A DNA stretch of 64,000 nt from JBMTVN01 sp046047235 (lineage in GTDB: Bacteria > Verrucomicrobiota > Verrucomicrobiia > Limisphaerales > JAHDYP01), in contig JBJOII010000003.1 in assembly GCA_046047235.1 (NCBI GenBank), positions 20,359 through 84,358 on the forward strand, given 5' to 3'. Every line of letters starts with the position of its first letter. Positions within the stretch are counted from its first letter, which is position 1. Positions 51,504 through 60,100 of this stretch are shown piece by piece. A program made the position numbers and the translations under genes. Under the pieces are notes generated by a model. That model ran no database searches. It worked only from the letters and a program-made list of their open reading frames with translations, and had not been told where the DNA came from.

Positions 51504-53339
51504 ATGAAAAACCTACTTGTACCCTGCATTGTCGCTGCGCTCAGCCTCACCAGCGCAGCATCACTGGCTCAAACTGTCTCCGATTCTTTCGATGACAACT
51601 CCCGCGACGGATCGCTCTGGCGAGACCCCGAAGTGTTCGTCGGTAACGGATCGCTGCTGGAACAAAACGGACGATTGGAATGGGTCGCGTCGAACTCTTC
51701 CGAGAACGAAGTTGGACAGGGACTCCTGACCTATCCCAACTACAATTCCCCCTGGCAGCTCGAGATGGTTGTCGCCGTCGAAACCTCCAACTTCTCCTCA
51801 CCCGGCCAGACCGGCAGCATCGCCATCACTGTTGGAAGTTCCCTGCTGAATGATGATTACCTGGAGTTCGGGCTGGGTGCCGGTGTACTGCCCGGCATCA
51901 GCGACAACCAAGCCCTGTTCACCAGTGCCTACGACGGCTCGAAACTCTACGAACCCACCCCCTCTTTCGGTCAGTTCCCCATCGCAATAGGACTGCGCTT
52001 AACCTACGACCCCACGACACGCCTGATCCGCATGTACTATGATCAGGACACCGACAGCACCGACGGTGAATGGACGCTGTTCCAAGCCTATACCATCGAC
52101 GGATCTACCCGGGACGGCGCCGAGACCATGAACCTCGGCATGAGCGCCAACGACTTCTTCTGGTTCGAGATCATCGCCCACTCCGAATCCTCCGCCATGC
52201 CCGCAGGTTCAGCCTGGCTGGATAACTTCTCCCTCCACGTCGGTACCACCGCACTCAGCGAACCGGGCTCGACCTTTCAGGACGACTTCGACGACGACAA
52301 CCTGCATCCCAACTGGGGCTTGGAGGTCCGCAGCGGCACTCCCGAGCTGATCGAAGAAAGCAACCGGCTCCAGTTCCGGACAAGTTCCACGCTTGGCGAA
52401 CAGGAGATCGCCGCTTTTCCGGATTCAACGATCACCCCACGGTTCGACCAAGCCTTCGAGGCACGCGTTGAAATGCACTGGCTCCCCGATAACATGAGTG
52501 TCGGCGGGCAGGTCAGCGGCGGCGACCTGATCCTCGAAAATCTCGCCGGCTTCGGAGAATTCACGCTCTCCGTCGGAGCCATCTTCGAATCCGGCCAGCT
52601 CCAGCAGGTCCGGGCAATCGACGACTCCGAAATCGCCTCGGAAGATGACATGCCGGAAGTGCTCGTGTTCGGTCCCCTGCCCCAAGTGGTAGGAGCCCGC
52701 ATCGTCTGGTCCCCCAATACAGCCACCCTCAGCTGCTACTTCGATACCGATGGCGACCGCACCACAGAGACCTGGGAGCTCGCAGCCAGCTACTCTCTGG
52801 ATGGAGTAGACCGGGGCGCCACGCACATCTCCGATTGGCAGATGGCTCCCGAAGACCGCTTCAGAATCGGCGTCAAAGGCTATGCATTCCTCACAGCCAT
52901 AGGACCCGGTGAAGCCTACTTCGAAAACTTCACGCTCACCGCCGAGCCGCTGGTCGAGGGATATCAGGCCTGGGCAGCCTCCATCAGCGATCAGGCCATG
53001 CAGGACCCCACCGCCGACGCCTCCGGCAACGGTATCCCCAACCTCCTGCAATACCTCTACGGACTCCCGCCCCTCGCCACCGACACCGATGTCCAACTGC
53101 GCATCGCGATCGAGGGCGGAAATCCGGTGCTGGTTCACGGGCTGAATGAATCCGCCTCCGACTACGTCATCAACTACCAAATGAAAAGCGCGCTGAACGA
53201 GCCTTGGACCCCACTCTCCACACTCGACGCGCTATCCATCGAAACCATCGAGTCAGGCGGAAAAACGTTCCGTCGCGTGGTGTTCCCCACCAACCCCTCC
53301 AACACGTTCATCCAGCTCAATGTCGAGCCCGCACCATAG
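51504..53339 (+). CDS. Large secreted protein with two LamG-like domains
   Basis: A 611-residue exported protein: signal peptide MKNLLVPCIVAALSLTSAASLAQ, then two related beta-rich units (about 25-250 and 262-480) that both open with a DSFDD/DDFDDD motif and share patterns such as IRMYYDQDTDSTDGEWTLFQAY and LSCYFDTDGDRTTETWELAASY. They resemble concanavalin/LamG-type sugar-binding folds. The C-terminal PTADASGNGIPNLLQYLYGLPP segment is a common end motif of large secreted proteins in this group. Function unknown; probably carbohydrate binding or cell surface. Confidence 0.72.
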   Translation: MKNLLVPCIVAALSLTSAASLAQTVSDSFDDNSRDGSLWRDPEVFVGNGSLLEQNGRLEWVASNSSENEVGQGLLTYPNYNSPWQLEMVVAVETSNFSSPGQTGSIAITVGSSLLNDDYLEFGLGAGVLPGISDNQALFTSAYDGSKLYEPTPSFGQFPIAIGLRLTYDPTTRLIRMYYDQDTDSTDGEWTLFQAYTIDGSTRDGAETMNLGMSANDFFWFEIIAHSESSAMPAGSAWLDNFSLHVGTTALSEPGSTFQDDFDDDNLHPNWGLEVRSGTPELIEESNRLQFRTSSTLGEQEIAAFPDSTITPRFDQAFEARVEMHWLPDNMSVGGQVSGGDLILENLAGFGEFTLSVGAIFESGQLQQVRAIDDSEIASEDDMPEVLVFGPLPQVVGARIVWSPNTATLSCYFDTDGDRTTETWELAASYSLDGVDRGATHISDWQMAPEDRFRIGVKGYAFLTAIGPGEAYFENFTLTAEPLVEGYQAWAASISDQAMQDPTADASGNGIPNLLQYLYGLPPLATDTDVQLRIAIEGGNPVLVHGLNESASDYVINYQMKSALNEPWTPLSTLDALSIETIESGGKTFRRVVFPTNPSNTFIQLNVEPAP

Positions 53340-53393
53340 CCATAAACGGACGCCCCCCACTGACAGCGGGCCCCAAGCTGATAACTAAGGCCC

Positions 53394-53648
53394 ATGAAAC
53401 GTCTCGCTCCGTTGATCATCTGTGCGCCGCTGGCGGCAGCCTGCTTCGTCTACGCACGACACCGCTACGTCAGCAGCCATAGTCTCACCCTGACCAACCC
53501 GTTCAAATCCAGTGAACACACCCGTGTCACCAGCCCACTTGCCGATGATGATTACTTCGGCGAGTGGGTGAAGACCGAATGGGTGTTTGCCCTGCTCATA
53601 CCCGCAGGCCTCCTCGGAGCCGGCCTGGCACGGACCCTAAAACGCTGA
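53394..53648 (+). CDS. Small membrane protein
   Basis: An 84-residue protein with two predicted TM segments (about 4-20 and 62-79) and a soluble middle (RVTSPLADDDYFGEWVKTE). No family recognised. It follows the large secreted protein gene by 54 bp on the same strand. Confidence 0.55.
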   Translation: MKRLAPLIICAPLAAACFVYARHRYVSSHSLTLTNPFKSSEHTRVTSPLADDDYFGEWVKTEWVFALLIPAGLLGAGLARTLKR

Positions 53649-53699
53649 ACACGAACGCTGACCCTCCCGAATGGCCGGGCCCTGCACCCCTCCACCACC

Positions 53700-53735
53700 A
53701 TTCATGTAGGGACCGTTCACGCGGCCATCACCCCA
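53700..53735. repeat. Diverged C-element half copy
   Basis: ATTCATGTAGGGACCG followed by TTCACGCGG and CATCACCCC: the left end of the C element with several changes. Confidence 0.45.
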
Positions 53736-53754
53736 AGCTCCCGGCCTCTCCTCA

Positions 53755-54189
53755 CTAATCGAGCAGGGGATTCCTCAGCGTGACCCCCGCAAACCGACTG
53801 AAATCACGGTCTGCGCTCAACAGCAAGGTGGCTCCATTGTCCAGGCACATCGCGGCAATCCGCGCATCATGGATAAGGGGCCCGCGGACCTTCCCCGCCT
53901 GAACCATCATCACCAGCCTATTCCAATAGCTCGGGCTCTCGTGCAGAAATTCCAAAGACGGGCTCTCACCCCATGCCTCAATGGCTGCAATGGCCTCGGC
54001 CGGCTTGGACGGTCGCTTGTAAATTTTCGGATGCGTCACGATGGCAAAAAACTCGTGCACGCAGGGCCACGGAATAGCCCACCGCTGATGACCATTCGCC
54101 AGATCCAGAAGCACAGACAACGCCCGGCCATGCCACTCCGAATCCTCCCGGTGCGCATACACCAGAAGATTGGTGTCGACCACAATCAT
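53755..54189 (-). CDS. vapC: VapC-type PIN-domain toxin
   Basis: A 144-residue PIN nuclease. Acidic active-site residues are Asp5 (VVDTN), Glu46 (HEFF), Asp108 (LIHDARIAA) and Asp127/Asp129 (SADRDFSRF). VapC toxins cut specific RNAs when freed from their antitoxin. Its start overlaps the antitoxin stop by 4 bp. The protein is full length for the family. Confidence 0.9.
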   Translation of the reverse strand: MIVVDTNLLVYAHREDSEWHGRALSVLLDLANGHQRWAIPWPCVHEFFAIVTHPKIYKRPSKPAEAIAAIEAWGESPSLEFLHESPSYWNRLVMMVQAGKVRGPLIHDARIAAMCLDNGATLLLSADRDFSRFAGVTLRNPLLD

Positions 54190-54431
54190 GCGCCGCTTCC
54201 CTCATACGCTGCGGACCGGATCTTGTTCCAATCGGCATCGGCATATTCGGGCTGAAGACCACCACCCGCCACCGTGACCGGCTTGATGCGCTTGGAACTG
54301 CGGCTGGCCCGGGCTTTCAAGACCATCTGCAAACCCTCCTCAGTCACACTCTTCAGCGTGGTTGACTCACGCGCCGCCAACTCCTTGGCACGATTCAACA
54401 ACCCATCAGCAATATCTATGGTTGTCTTCAT
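54186..54431 (-). CDS. vapB: VapB-type antitoxin
   Basis: An 81-residue protein: N-terminal ribbon-helix-helix pattern (MKTTIDIADGLLNRAKELAARESTTLKSVTEEGLQ) and a basic, then acidic C-terminal tail (RSSKRIKPVTVAGGG, YADADWNKIRSAAYEG) that would wrap the toxin. ATG 54431 is chosen by the antitoxin N terminus. The pair probably represses its own promoter. The inverted-end element at 54503 lies just upstream. Confidence 0.85.
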   Translation of the reverse strand: MKTTIDIADGLLNRAKELAARESTTLKSVTEEGLQMVLKARASRSSKRIKPVTVAGGGLQPEYADADWNKIRSAAYEGSGA

Positions 54432-54502
54432 GTGGGTAACCATACTGACGCGTTGAACACCTGTCAATTGGCCGCCACGTCCCTCGTGTTTGGGTTCCTG
54501 GT

Positions 54503-54731
54503 CGGACCACGACAAGGTCCTCAGCCCCAGTTAGATGCTCCCGTCCGAGGCCCTAAAAACGGCGTATGGAGCGTTTTTTGGGGCTGTTTTGCGCCCCATA
54601 ACCCCCCTCACAGTGCGGGACACCCAAGGAACCTATGGCGTCGTTTTTGGCCCCAAAAAGGAGCCCATAGCACCAAAAACAGCCTCTAAATCGGCGCATC
54701 CCTTTGATGGCAAAGGGGATGTCGTGGTCCG
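54503..54731. repeat. 229-bp element with CGGACCACG inverted ends, copy 2
   Basis: Ends CGGACCACGACA and TGTCGTGGTCCG (with one offset base) are reverse complements. The middle matches copy 1 (GCGTTTTTTGGGGCTGTTTTG versus CGCTTTTTGGGCCTGTTTTG). Hairpins include CCCTTTG-ATGG-CAAAGGG. Positions that differ from copy 1 in the ends change on both sides. Confidence 0.75.
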
Positions 54732-54753
54732 AGCAGGAAGGGCAGCGGCATCC

Positions 54754-55707
54754 TCAGGGGAGAGCTCCCCCTGCATCGCGCACGCCGCGATGCAAAAGGC
54801 CTTGCATGGCCAAAGCGAAACCGCGGCCCAGCCGCATCTGTCCGTCGGCATTGTAATGGACGGTGTCCGCATAAAGCCCGAAGCCATCGGTGGAAACCAT
54901 CTTCGTGTTCGCCATGGCTTCCGGCCGGCCTGAATCCATGTCAGCAGCCGCCATCCCGGAACGGATTTCTGTGCGATGGGTAAACCGTTCCATCGCGGGC
55001 TCGTAGGGCAACACCTGACCGAAAGCCAGCGGCAGGTCAGGTCCCGCACCCATGTCCGCAGCCAGTCTGGACCGGAGCCGCTTCAGACTGAGCGCATACG
55101 AAGTCGCAGACAGGACATGCTTCGCATCCTGCTCGCCCTGCATCCAAAGAAACCCGCGCACGATCGGTTCATCCCCCCGCTGTTTCAGGCACTGCACTCC
55201 CGCCCGAAACTGCCCGACCATTTCACGGTAAAGCGTTCCCTGACTGGGATCATCTGGCCCTTCACCCGGATAGAAGTTCCGTCGCCCCGGCTGCGGTTCG
55301 CCACCCCTCCACTCAGAACCATGCCATCCATGATACAATGGCATCCCGCTCGCATGATACTTGACCAGATACACCGTGCGTTCAGCAGCGGCCATCCCCA
55401 GAGCAAACCCAACCTCCGGACCAAACTCCCCCGCCCGCGTGGACGTCTGCGTCTTGCCCAGCACAAGCGGCTCAAAATCACTTCCGTTCCAAAAGAACGC
55501 ATGCGGTATCTCCACAGCCATCCCCGCAGGCAACTCTGATATCTTCGCAATCCCCTGCATGTTCGATTGCCCACCCAGTAACCATACGTCCACCTCAGCA
55601 CACGAAGCGGTGCTCCACCACATCGAGGCTATGAGCGTCAGACTGCGCAACTTCCCCTGTATCCACTTCCCTGCCACGACTCTCTTCTTCGTCGAATGCC
55701 TGTGCAT
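54754..55707 (-). CDS. Sialate O-acetylesterase-like SASA-domain protein
   Basis: A 317-residue exported esterase. The signal segment is about 18-37 (LRSLTLIASMWWSTASCA), then the SGNH/SASA fold with nucleophile Ser48 in LGGQSNMQG, the GEQDA motif (FLWMQGEQDAKHVLS) and the late Asp/His (YADTVHYNADGQMRLG). It would remove acetyl groups from sugars such as sialic acid or plant polysaccharides. ATG 55707 fits the signal peptide. The last 13 or so codons (GLLHRGVRDAGGALP) are encoded by an E-type repeat hairpin at 54772-54794. Confidence 0.82.
   Translation of the reverse strand: MHRHSTKKRVVAGKWIQGKLRSLTLIASMWWSTASCAEVDVWLLGGQSNMQGIAKISELPAGMAVEIPHAFFWNGSDFEPLVLGKTQTSTRAGEFGPEVGFALGMAAAERTVYLVKYHASGMPLYHGWHGSEWRGGEPQPGRRNFYPGEGPDDPSQGTLYREMVGQFRAGVQCLKQRGDEPIVRGFLWMQGEQDAKHVLSATSYALSLKRLRSRLAADMGAGPDLPLAFGQVLPYEPAMERFTHRTEIRSGMAAADMDSGRPEAMANTKMVSTDGFGLYADTVHYNADGQMRLGRGFALAMQGLLHRGVRDAGGALP
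54772..54794. repeat. E-type hairpin inside the 3' end of the esterase gene
   Basis: TGCATCGCG, loop CACGC, CGCGATGCA: perfect 9-bp stem within coding sequence, preceding the stop codon at 54754. Shares its stem core with 51393. Confidence 0.65.
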
Positions 55708-55840
55708 CCCGACATCAAAATCCGGGACGCCCGTTGAATCAAGCGGGCATGCGGCATCGCTGCATCGAACCCAGTCACTCCGGCCGGCCATCCCCAGCAA
55801 TCTGCTTCCCCTCCCACCCCACTGATGAAAAGCTCGCTCC

Positions 55841-56260
55841 ATGAAATCGCTGACCGAACATCTTTGGTTTGAGATCCCCTCCCGCCGGGGCTTTTTCAAC
55901 ATAACCGACACCGTCGCCAGTCTGGTCCGAAAAAGCGGGGTCCAGGAAGGGCTCTGCCTGGTGAACGCCATGCACATCTCCGCCTCCGTGTTCATCAATG
56001 ACGACGAGTCGGGTCTCCACCACGACTACGAGGTCTGGCTGGAGAAGCTGGCGCCCCATGAACCGGTGTCCGGCTACCACCACAACCGGACAGGAGAGGA
56101 CAATGCGGACGCCCATCTCAAGCGACAGATCATGGGTCGGGAAGTCGTGGTGGCGATCACCAAGGGCCAGTTGGATTTCGGTCCCTGGGAGCAGATCTTC
56201 TACGGTGAATTCGACGGGGGCCGCCGCAAACGGGTGCTGGTGAAGATCATCGGCGAGTAG
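55841..56260 (+). CDS. YjbQ / UPF0047 family protein
   Basis: A 139-residue protein of the usual length. Family features: FNITDTVASLVRKSGVQEGLCLVNAMHISASVFIND, the metal-site region HHDYEVWLEKLAP, YHHNRTGEDNADAHLKRQIMGREVVVAITKGQLDFGPWEQIFYGEFDG and RKRVLVKIIGE. YjbQ proteins are reported to have weak thiamine-phosphate synthase activity. Monocistronic, divergent from the esterase. Confidence 0.9.
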   Translation: MKSLTEHLWFEIPSRRGFFNITDTVASLVRKSGVQEGLCLVNAMHISASVFINDDESGLHHDYEVWLEKLAPHEPVSGYHHNRTGEDNADAHLKRQIMGREVVVAITKGQLDFGPWEQIFYGEFDGGRRKRVLVKIIGE

Positions 56261-56400
56261 TCGCAAAGCGCGGAGGGCATGGAGCCGTAAAGAACCCCGA
56301 GCGCTTCAAATGAAACCGGCGGGCTGGAGTCATGGATCCCGCCTTGACCCAATGCCTTACTGGGCAGAGCCAACCTCCAATTGTTAACAGTCAACCGATA

Positions 56401-56631
56401 CTACTCGGTCACAAGGACGGCATTGCTGCTCACCAAGTATTCCCGCAGATCGGCCTTGGAACTCATGGTGATCTGAAGTCCGCGGCGCTCGGCCGTGTAT
56501 CGCTTGTAATGCACCAGCCTTTTACCCACCTCGGTCACAGCCAGATTCAACTCGCCGATCTTCCACACCTGACCCTTCTGGAAAGAATCTAAGCTGCTGA
56601 GTGCTGATGCTGCGTCCGTCTTCGACTTCAT
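56401..56631 (-). CDS. Small hypothetical protein
   Basis: A 76-residue protein (MKSKTDAASALSSLDSFQKGQVWKIGELNLAVTEVGKRLVHYKRY...). No signal or TM. Balanced composition and the regular strand pattern (WKIGELNLAVTEVGKRLVHYKRYTAERRGLQITMSS) suggest a real gene rather than a shadow. Family not recognised. Confidence 0.6.
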   Translation of the reverse strand: MKSKTDAASALSSLDSFQKGQVWKIGELNLAVTEVGKRLVHYKRYTAERRGLQITMSSKADLREYLVSSNAVLVTE

Positions 56632-56813
56632 TCGGGGAGAATGCCAGATGAGACAGATCGGGACAAGGGCTTACCACGGGGCAGTTTGTAGCCAGACGCA
56701 GCTGAATCCGGGATATGGGAGATCGGATGTCGTAGATCGGATATGGGATATGGGATATGGGATATCGGATAGAGGAACTCCGGTGTGAGCAACCACCGGA
56801 GGCCCCGCCCCCC
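56632..56813. repeat. Intergenic stretch with GGATATGG/GATCGGAT short repeats
   Basis: Between about 56712 and 56775 the sequence repeats GGATATGGGA and ATCGGAT words irregularly. No ORF. It leads into the B block. Confidence 0.5.
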
Positions 56814-56887
56814 CGGACCCTGCCGGTGTTTCCGAGTTTCAGTGTTTCAGACCATGCACCTGAGCACGCCTCAGCGCGCAGCGCCTG
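56814..56887. repeat. B-type repeat, copy 3
   Basis: GGACCCTGCCGGTGTTTCCG, GTTTCAGTGTTTCAGACC, TGAGCACGCCTCAGCGCG: same organisation as 13288 and 63233. Confidence 0.7.
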
Positions 56888-56914
56888 TCCCCCAGCTCCT
56901 AGCTCCTAGCTCCC

Positions 56915-56932
56915 GTGCCGCGCACGCGGCAC
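56915..56932. repeat. E-type hairpin
   Basis: GTGCCGC, loop GCAC, GCGGCAC, directly before heptamer array H5. Confidence 0.55.
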
Positions 56933-56934
56933 TG

Positions 56935-56983
56935 CCCTTCCCGCTTCCCGCTCTGCGCTTACCTCTTTGCGCTCAGCGCTTCC
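56935..56983. repeat. Heptamer array H5 overlapping a gene end
   Basis: Seven units (CCCTTCC, CGCTTCC, CGCTCTG, CGCTTAC, CTCTTTG, CGCTCAG, CGCTTCC). The stop codon of the FAD oxidase (TTA at 56959-56961) and its last seven codons lie inside the array. Confidence 0.75.
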
Positions 56984-59907
56984 CGCAGGATCTGGATGGG
57001 ATGCCGGGCGATGCGGCCGGTGCCATCGTGGATTTGGTGACGACAACTGGTGCCGGGGGCAGCAATGAGGTCGGTTTCTGCCGCCTTGCGGACGCGTGGG
57101 AACAGGACGAGTTCCCCGACTTTCTGGGAAAGCTCGTAATGTTCCTGCTCGTAGCCGAAGGAGCCGGCCATGCCGCAGCAGCCGGAAGGAATAAGGCGTA
57201 CCTGATTGCCTTCGGGAAGCTGGAGCATACGAACCGTAGGGGTAAGGGATGCCAGGGCCTTCTGCTGACAGTGTCCGTGGAGGTGGATGGTATGGCCCCC
57301 TTTCCTGAACGGTTTGGAGTCGATCCGGCCGGCATCCATTTCACGGGCGATGAATTCATCAAACATCAGGCAGTCCGGAGCCAGCTGCCGTGCTGTCTCC
57401 TGCTCAGCACCGCGCAGCAGGTCCGGATACTCATCGCGGAAACAGAGAATGGCAGAGGGCTCAATGCCAACAAGCGGCGTGTCCGCCGAGACGAGCGGGG
57501 CGAGCGACATTACATTCTTGCGGGCGAACTTGCGGGCGCGCCGGAGAAGTCCTTTGGAGAGCGAGGCCCGTCCGCTTTCCTCGTGCAACGGAAGGACGAC
57601 TTCGTAGCCAAGGCCCTCGAGCAGCTCGACGGCAGCGATGCCAATCTCGGCGTCGTTGAAATTGGTGAACTCATCGCAAAACAACAACACCTTGCGGCCG
57701 TTCCGCCTGGTTGTGACACGCGGGCGGTTTTTAAACCACGAACGCAGCGTTTGGGATGCGAGCAGGGGCATCGTGCGATCGGGATGAAAGCCCACAGCGC
57801 GGTTGACCAGTCGTCGAATCCACGGCGTGCCCACTGCCATGTTCCATGCCCAGGGCACCGGCGAGAACGCCTCGGCCATGGACGCGAAGTGGCCGATGAG
57901 CTGGGACCGGAAAGGCACGCCCTTCGCATCGTAGTAATGCTGGAGGAACTCCGCCTTGAGCTTGGCGATATCAACATTCGACGGGCACTCGGACTTGCAG
58001 CCTTTGCAGGAGAGGCAAAGATCCATGACCTCCTTGATCTCGTCATTGGCGAAGGGCCGGTTTGGATCGGGCGGGTGGGTCAGGATCTGGCGCAGGATAT
58101 TGGCGCGGGCGCGGGTGGAGTCTTTCTCCTCGCGGGTGGCCATATAGCTCGGACACATCGTGCCTCCCGTCAGCTGGGTCTTGCGGCAGTCGCCTGAACC
58201 GTTGCATTTCTCCGCAGCCCGCAGCACGCCCATGACATTGGAAAAATCGAAGACTGTCTCGTAATCGGGCGTAGGATGACCGGGGCCATAGCGATGGAAA
58301 GCATCCATCGGCGGGGTGTCGATGATCTTGCCCGGGTTCAGGATATTGCCGGGATCAAAGGTCTCCTTGATCCGGCGCATCAATCCATAGCATTCATCAC
58401 CCACCATGAACCGGATGAACTCGCCTCGCAGCCGGCCGTCACCGTGTTCACCGCTGAGTGAGCCGCGGTATTTCTTCACCAGTGCAGCGATGTCTTCGGC
58501 AATGGACCGGAACATCTTGTGCCCGGACTCGGTCTTCAGGTTGATGAGCGGCCGCGTGTGCAGCTCGCCGCTCCCGGCATGCGCATAGTAAACACACGAG
58601 ATGCCATACTTGTCGCGCATGAGGGCGTCGAACTCACCGATGTAAGCGGGCAGATCCTGGACATCAACAGCCGTGTCCTCGACGACCTCAGCGGGACGCG
58701 TATCGCCGACGACATTGGTCATCACACCCTGGCCGGCACGGCGAAGTTCCCAGACCTTGGCCACGTCATCGTCCCACAGCACCGGGTAAGCGTAGCCATG
58801 GCCGGCTTTGCGCAGGTTCGCCTCCAGCGCCGCCATTTCCTTTTCGATCTCCTTGCGGGTGTCGCGTCGGATTTCAATGACCAGGATCGCGCCGGGATCA
58901 CCCTCCACGAAAAACCGGTTCTTGCGCTGCTCGATGTTCTCCTTCGTGCAATCGAGGATGTGCTTGTCGATCAGCTCGGCGGCGCTGGGCTGGTGTTGCA
59001 GGGCGATGAGATTCGCGTGCAGGGACTCGATCACGGAACCGAAATGGGCGCACATGAGCGCACCGGGAGGGGGGAGCGGTTCGCAGTTGAACTCGAACTC
59101 GACCCCCACGAACAGGGTCCCTTCCGATCCGGCGATCAGCTGGCAAAGGTTGAACGGCTTGTCTGAGGTACGGGTGAAGACCCGCGTATCCATCAGTTGG
59201 TCGAGCGCATAACCGGTGTTACGACGGGTCACCGTGGGTTTGGGGAAATGCTTGCGGATCAGCCGGCGGTTATCGGCGTTGCCGAGCATGTCGCGCACCT
59301 CCCTGTAGATTCGCGTCTCGAGCGTGTCGGGTCCGTTACACTTCGCATCAAACTCCGCCTGAGTGAGCGGTTCGAACGTCACCTCGCTGCCGTCACTGAG
59401 AAAGCCGCGGGTGGAAACGAGGTGTTGCCGGGTGCTTTGGTAGACGATCGAGTTGGAGCCGCAGGAGTTGTTGCCGACCATTCCCCCCATCATGGCCCGG
59501 TTGGCGGTGGAAGTCTCAGGTCCGAATAGCAGGCCGTGTGGCGCGAGCGCCATGTTCAGCTCGTTGCGAATTACGCCCGGCTGAACCCGTACCCGACGGT
59601 TTTCTGCATCAATCGACAGGATCCGGTTTAGGTGACGTCCGAGATCCATCACCATTCCGGTGCCAACAACCTGTCCGGCAAGCGAAGTGCCGGCCGTGCG
59701 CGGGATGAGACCGATGCGGTGTCTGGCAGCAAGCCGAACCAGGGCCAGCACATCCCCCTCGGTCTTGGGCAGCGCGACGGCCAGCGGCATTTCCTGAAAC
59801 TCAGAGGCATCGGTGGAATACAGCCGGCGGAGCATCTGGCCTGTATGGAACTCCCCCTCGAAACGACCCAGGTCTTGCTGCCATGCATCAGTTACTGCCG
59901 GTTTCAT
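56959..59907 (-). CDS. Large FAD/Fe-S oxidoreductase (D-lactate/D-2-hydroxyglutarate dehydrogenase-like)
   Basis: A 982-residue three-part flavoprotein. An FAD-binding PCMH domain (about 20-280: PRTAGTSLAGQVVGTGMVMDLGRHLNRI, MMGGMVGNNSCGSNS) is followed by the FAD-oxidase C-terminal domain (HAGSGELHTRPLINL, SGEHGDGRLRG). An Fe-S segment (CLSCKGCKSECPSNVDIAKLK, with GTMCPSYMATREE before it) and a C-terminal CCG domain (HGHCQQKAL, SGCCGMAGSFGYE) complete it. This is the YdiJ-type arrangement that oxidises D-2-hydroxy acids and passes electrons to a quinone or other acceptor. The substrate cannot be read. Its C-terminal EALSAKR is encoded by a heptamer array. Confidence 0.9.
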   Translation of the reverse strand: MKPAVTDAWQQDLGRFEGEFHTGQMLRRLYSTDASEFQEMPLAVALPKTEGDVLALVRLAARHRIGLIPRTAGTSLAGQVVGTGMVMDLGRHLNRILSIDAENRRVRVQPGVIRNELNMALAPHGLLFGPETSTANRAMMGGMVGNNSCGSNSIVYQSTRQHLVSTRGFLSDGSEVTFEPLTQAEFDAKCNGPDTLETRIYREVRDMLGNADNRRLIRKHFPKPTVTRRNTGYALDQLMDTRVFTRTSDKPFNLCQLIAGSEGTLFVGVEFEFNCEPLPPPGALMCAHFGSVIESLHANLIALQHQPSAAELIDKHILDCTKENIEQRKNRFFVEGDPGAILVIEIRRDTRKEIEKEMAALEANLRKAGHGYAYPVLWDDDVAKVWELRRAGQGVMTNVVGDTRPAEVVEDTAVDVQDLPAYIGEFDALMRDKYGISCVYYAHAGSGELHTRPLINLKTESGHKMFRSIAEDIAALVKKYRGSLSGEHGDGRLRGEFIRFMVGDECYGLMRRIKETFDPGNILNPGKIIDTPPMDAFHRYGPGHPTPDYETVFDFSNVMGVLRAAEKCNGSGDCRKTQLTGGTMCPSYMATREEKDSTRARANILRQILTHPPDPNRPFANDEIKEVMDLCLSCKGCKSECPSNVDIAKLKAEFLQHYYDAKGVPFRSQLIGHFASMAEAFSPVPWAWNMAVGTPWIRRLVNRAVGFHPDRTMPLLASQTLRSWFKNRPRVTTRRNGRKVLLFCDEFTNFNDAEIGIAAVELLEGLGYEVVLPLHEESGRASLSKGLLRRARKFARKNVMSLAPLVSADTPLVGIEPSAILCFRDEYPDLLRGAEQETARQLAPDCLMFDEFIAREMDAGRIDSKPFRKGGHTIHLHGHCQQKALASLTPTVRMLQLPEGNQVRLIPSGCCGMAGSFGYEQEHYELSQKVGELVLFPRVRKAAETDLIAAPGTSCRHQIHDGTGRIARHPIQILREALSAKR

Positions 59908-60100
59908 GGGGCGGGATTATCCGTGGATTAAGCAAGGAAGGCCATCGGATAGATGCGGAAAACGCGAACTCTACGGTCTCAACCCTTTGAGAAGTGTTCC
60001 ATGCCACGCGCCCGAGGCACGCTTGCATCCACAGACCTCACAGCAGCCAGGCTGCAAAGCGGAAAGTCGTCGCAGTCAGCAGCGTTTGGTCGCTGTAGGG

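Noticed and set aside
56785..58197. 470-residue forward open frame
   Set aside because: Starts in a B repeat and runs antisense to the FAD oxidase; no family motif.
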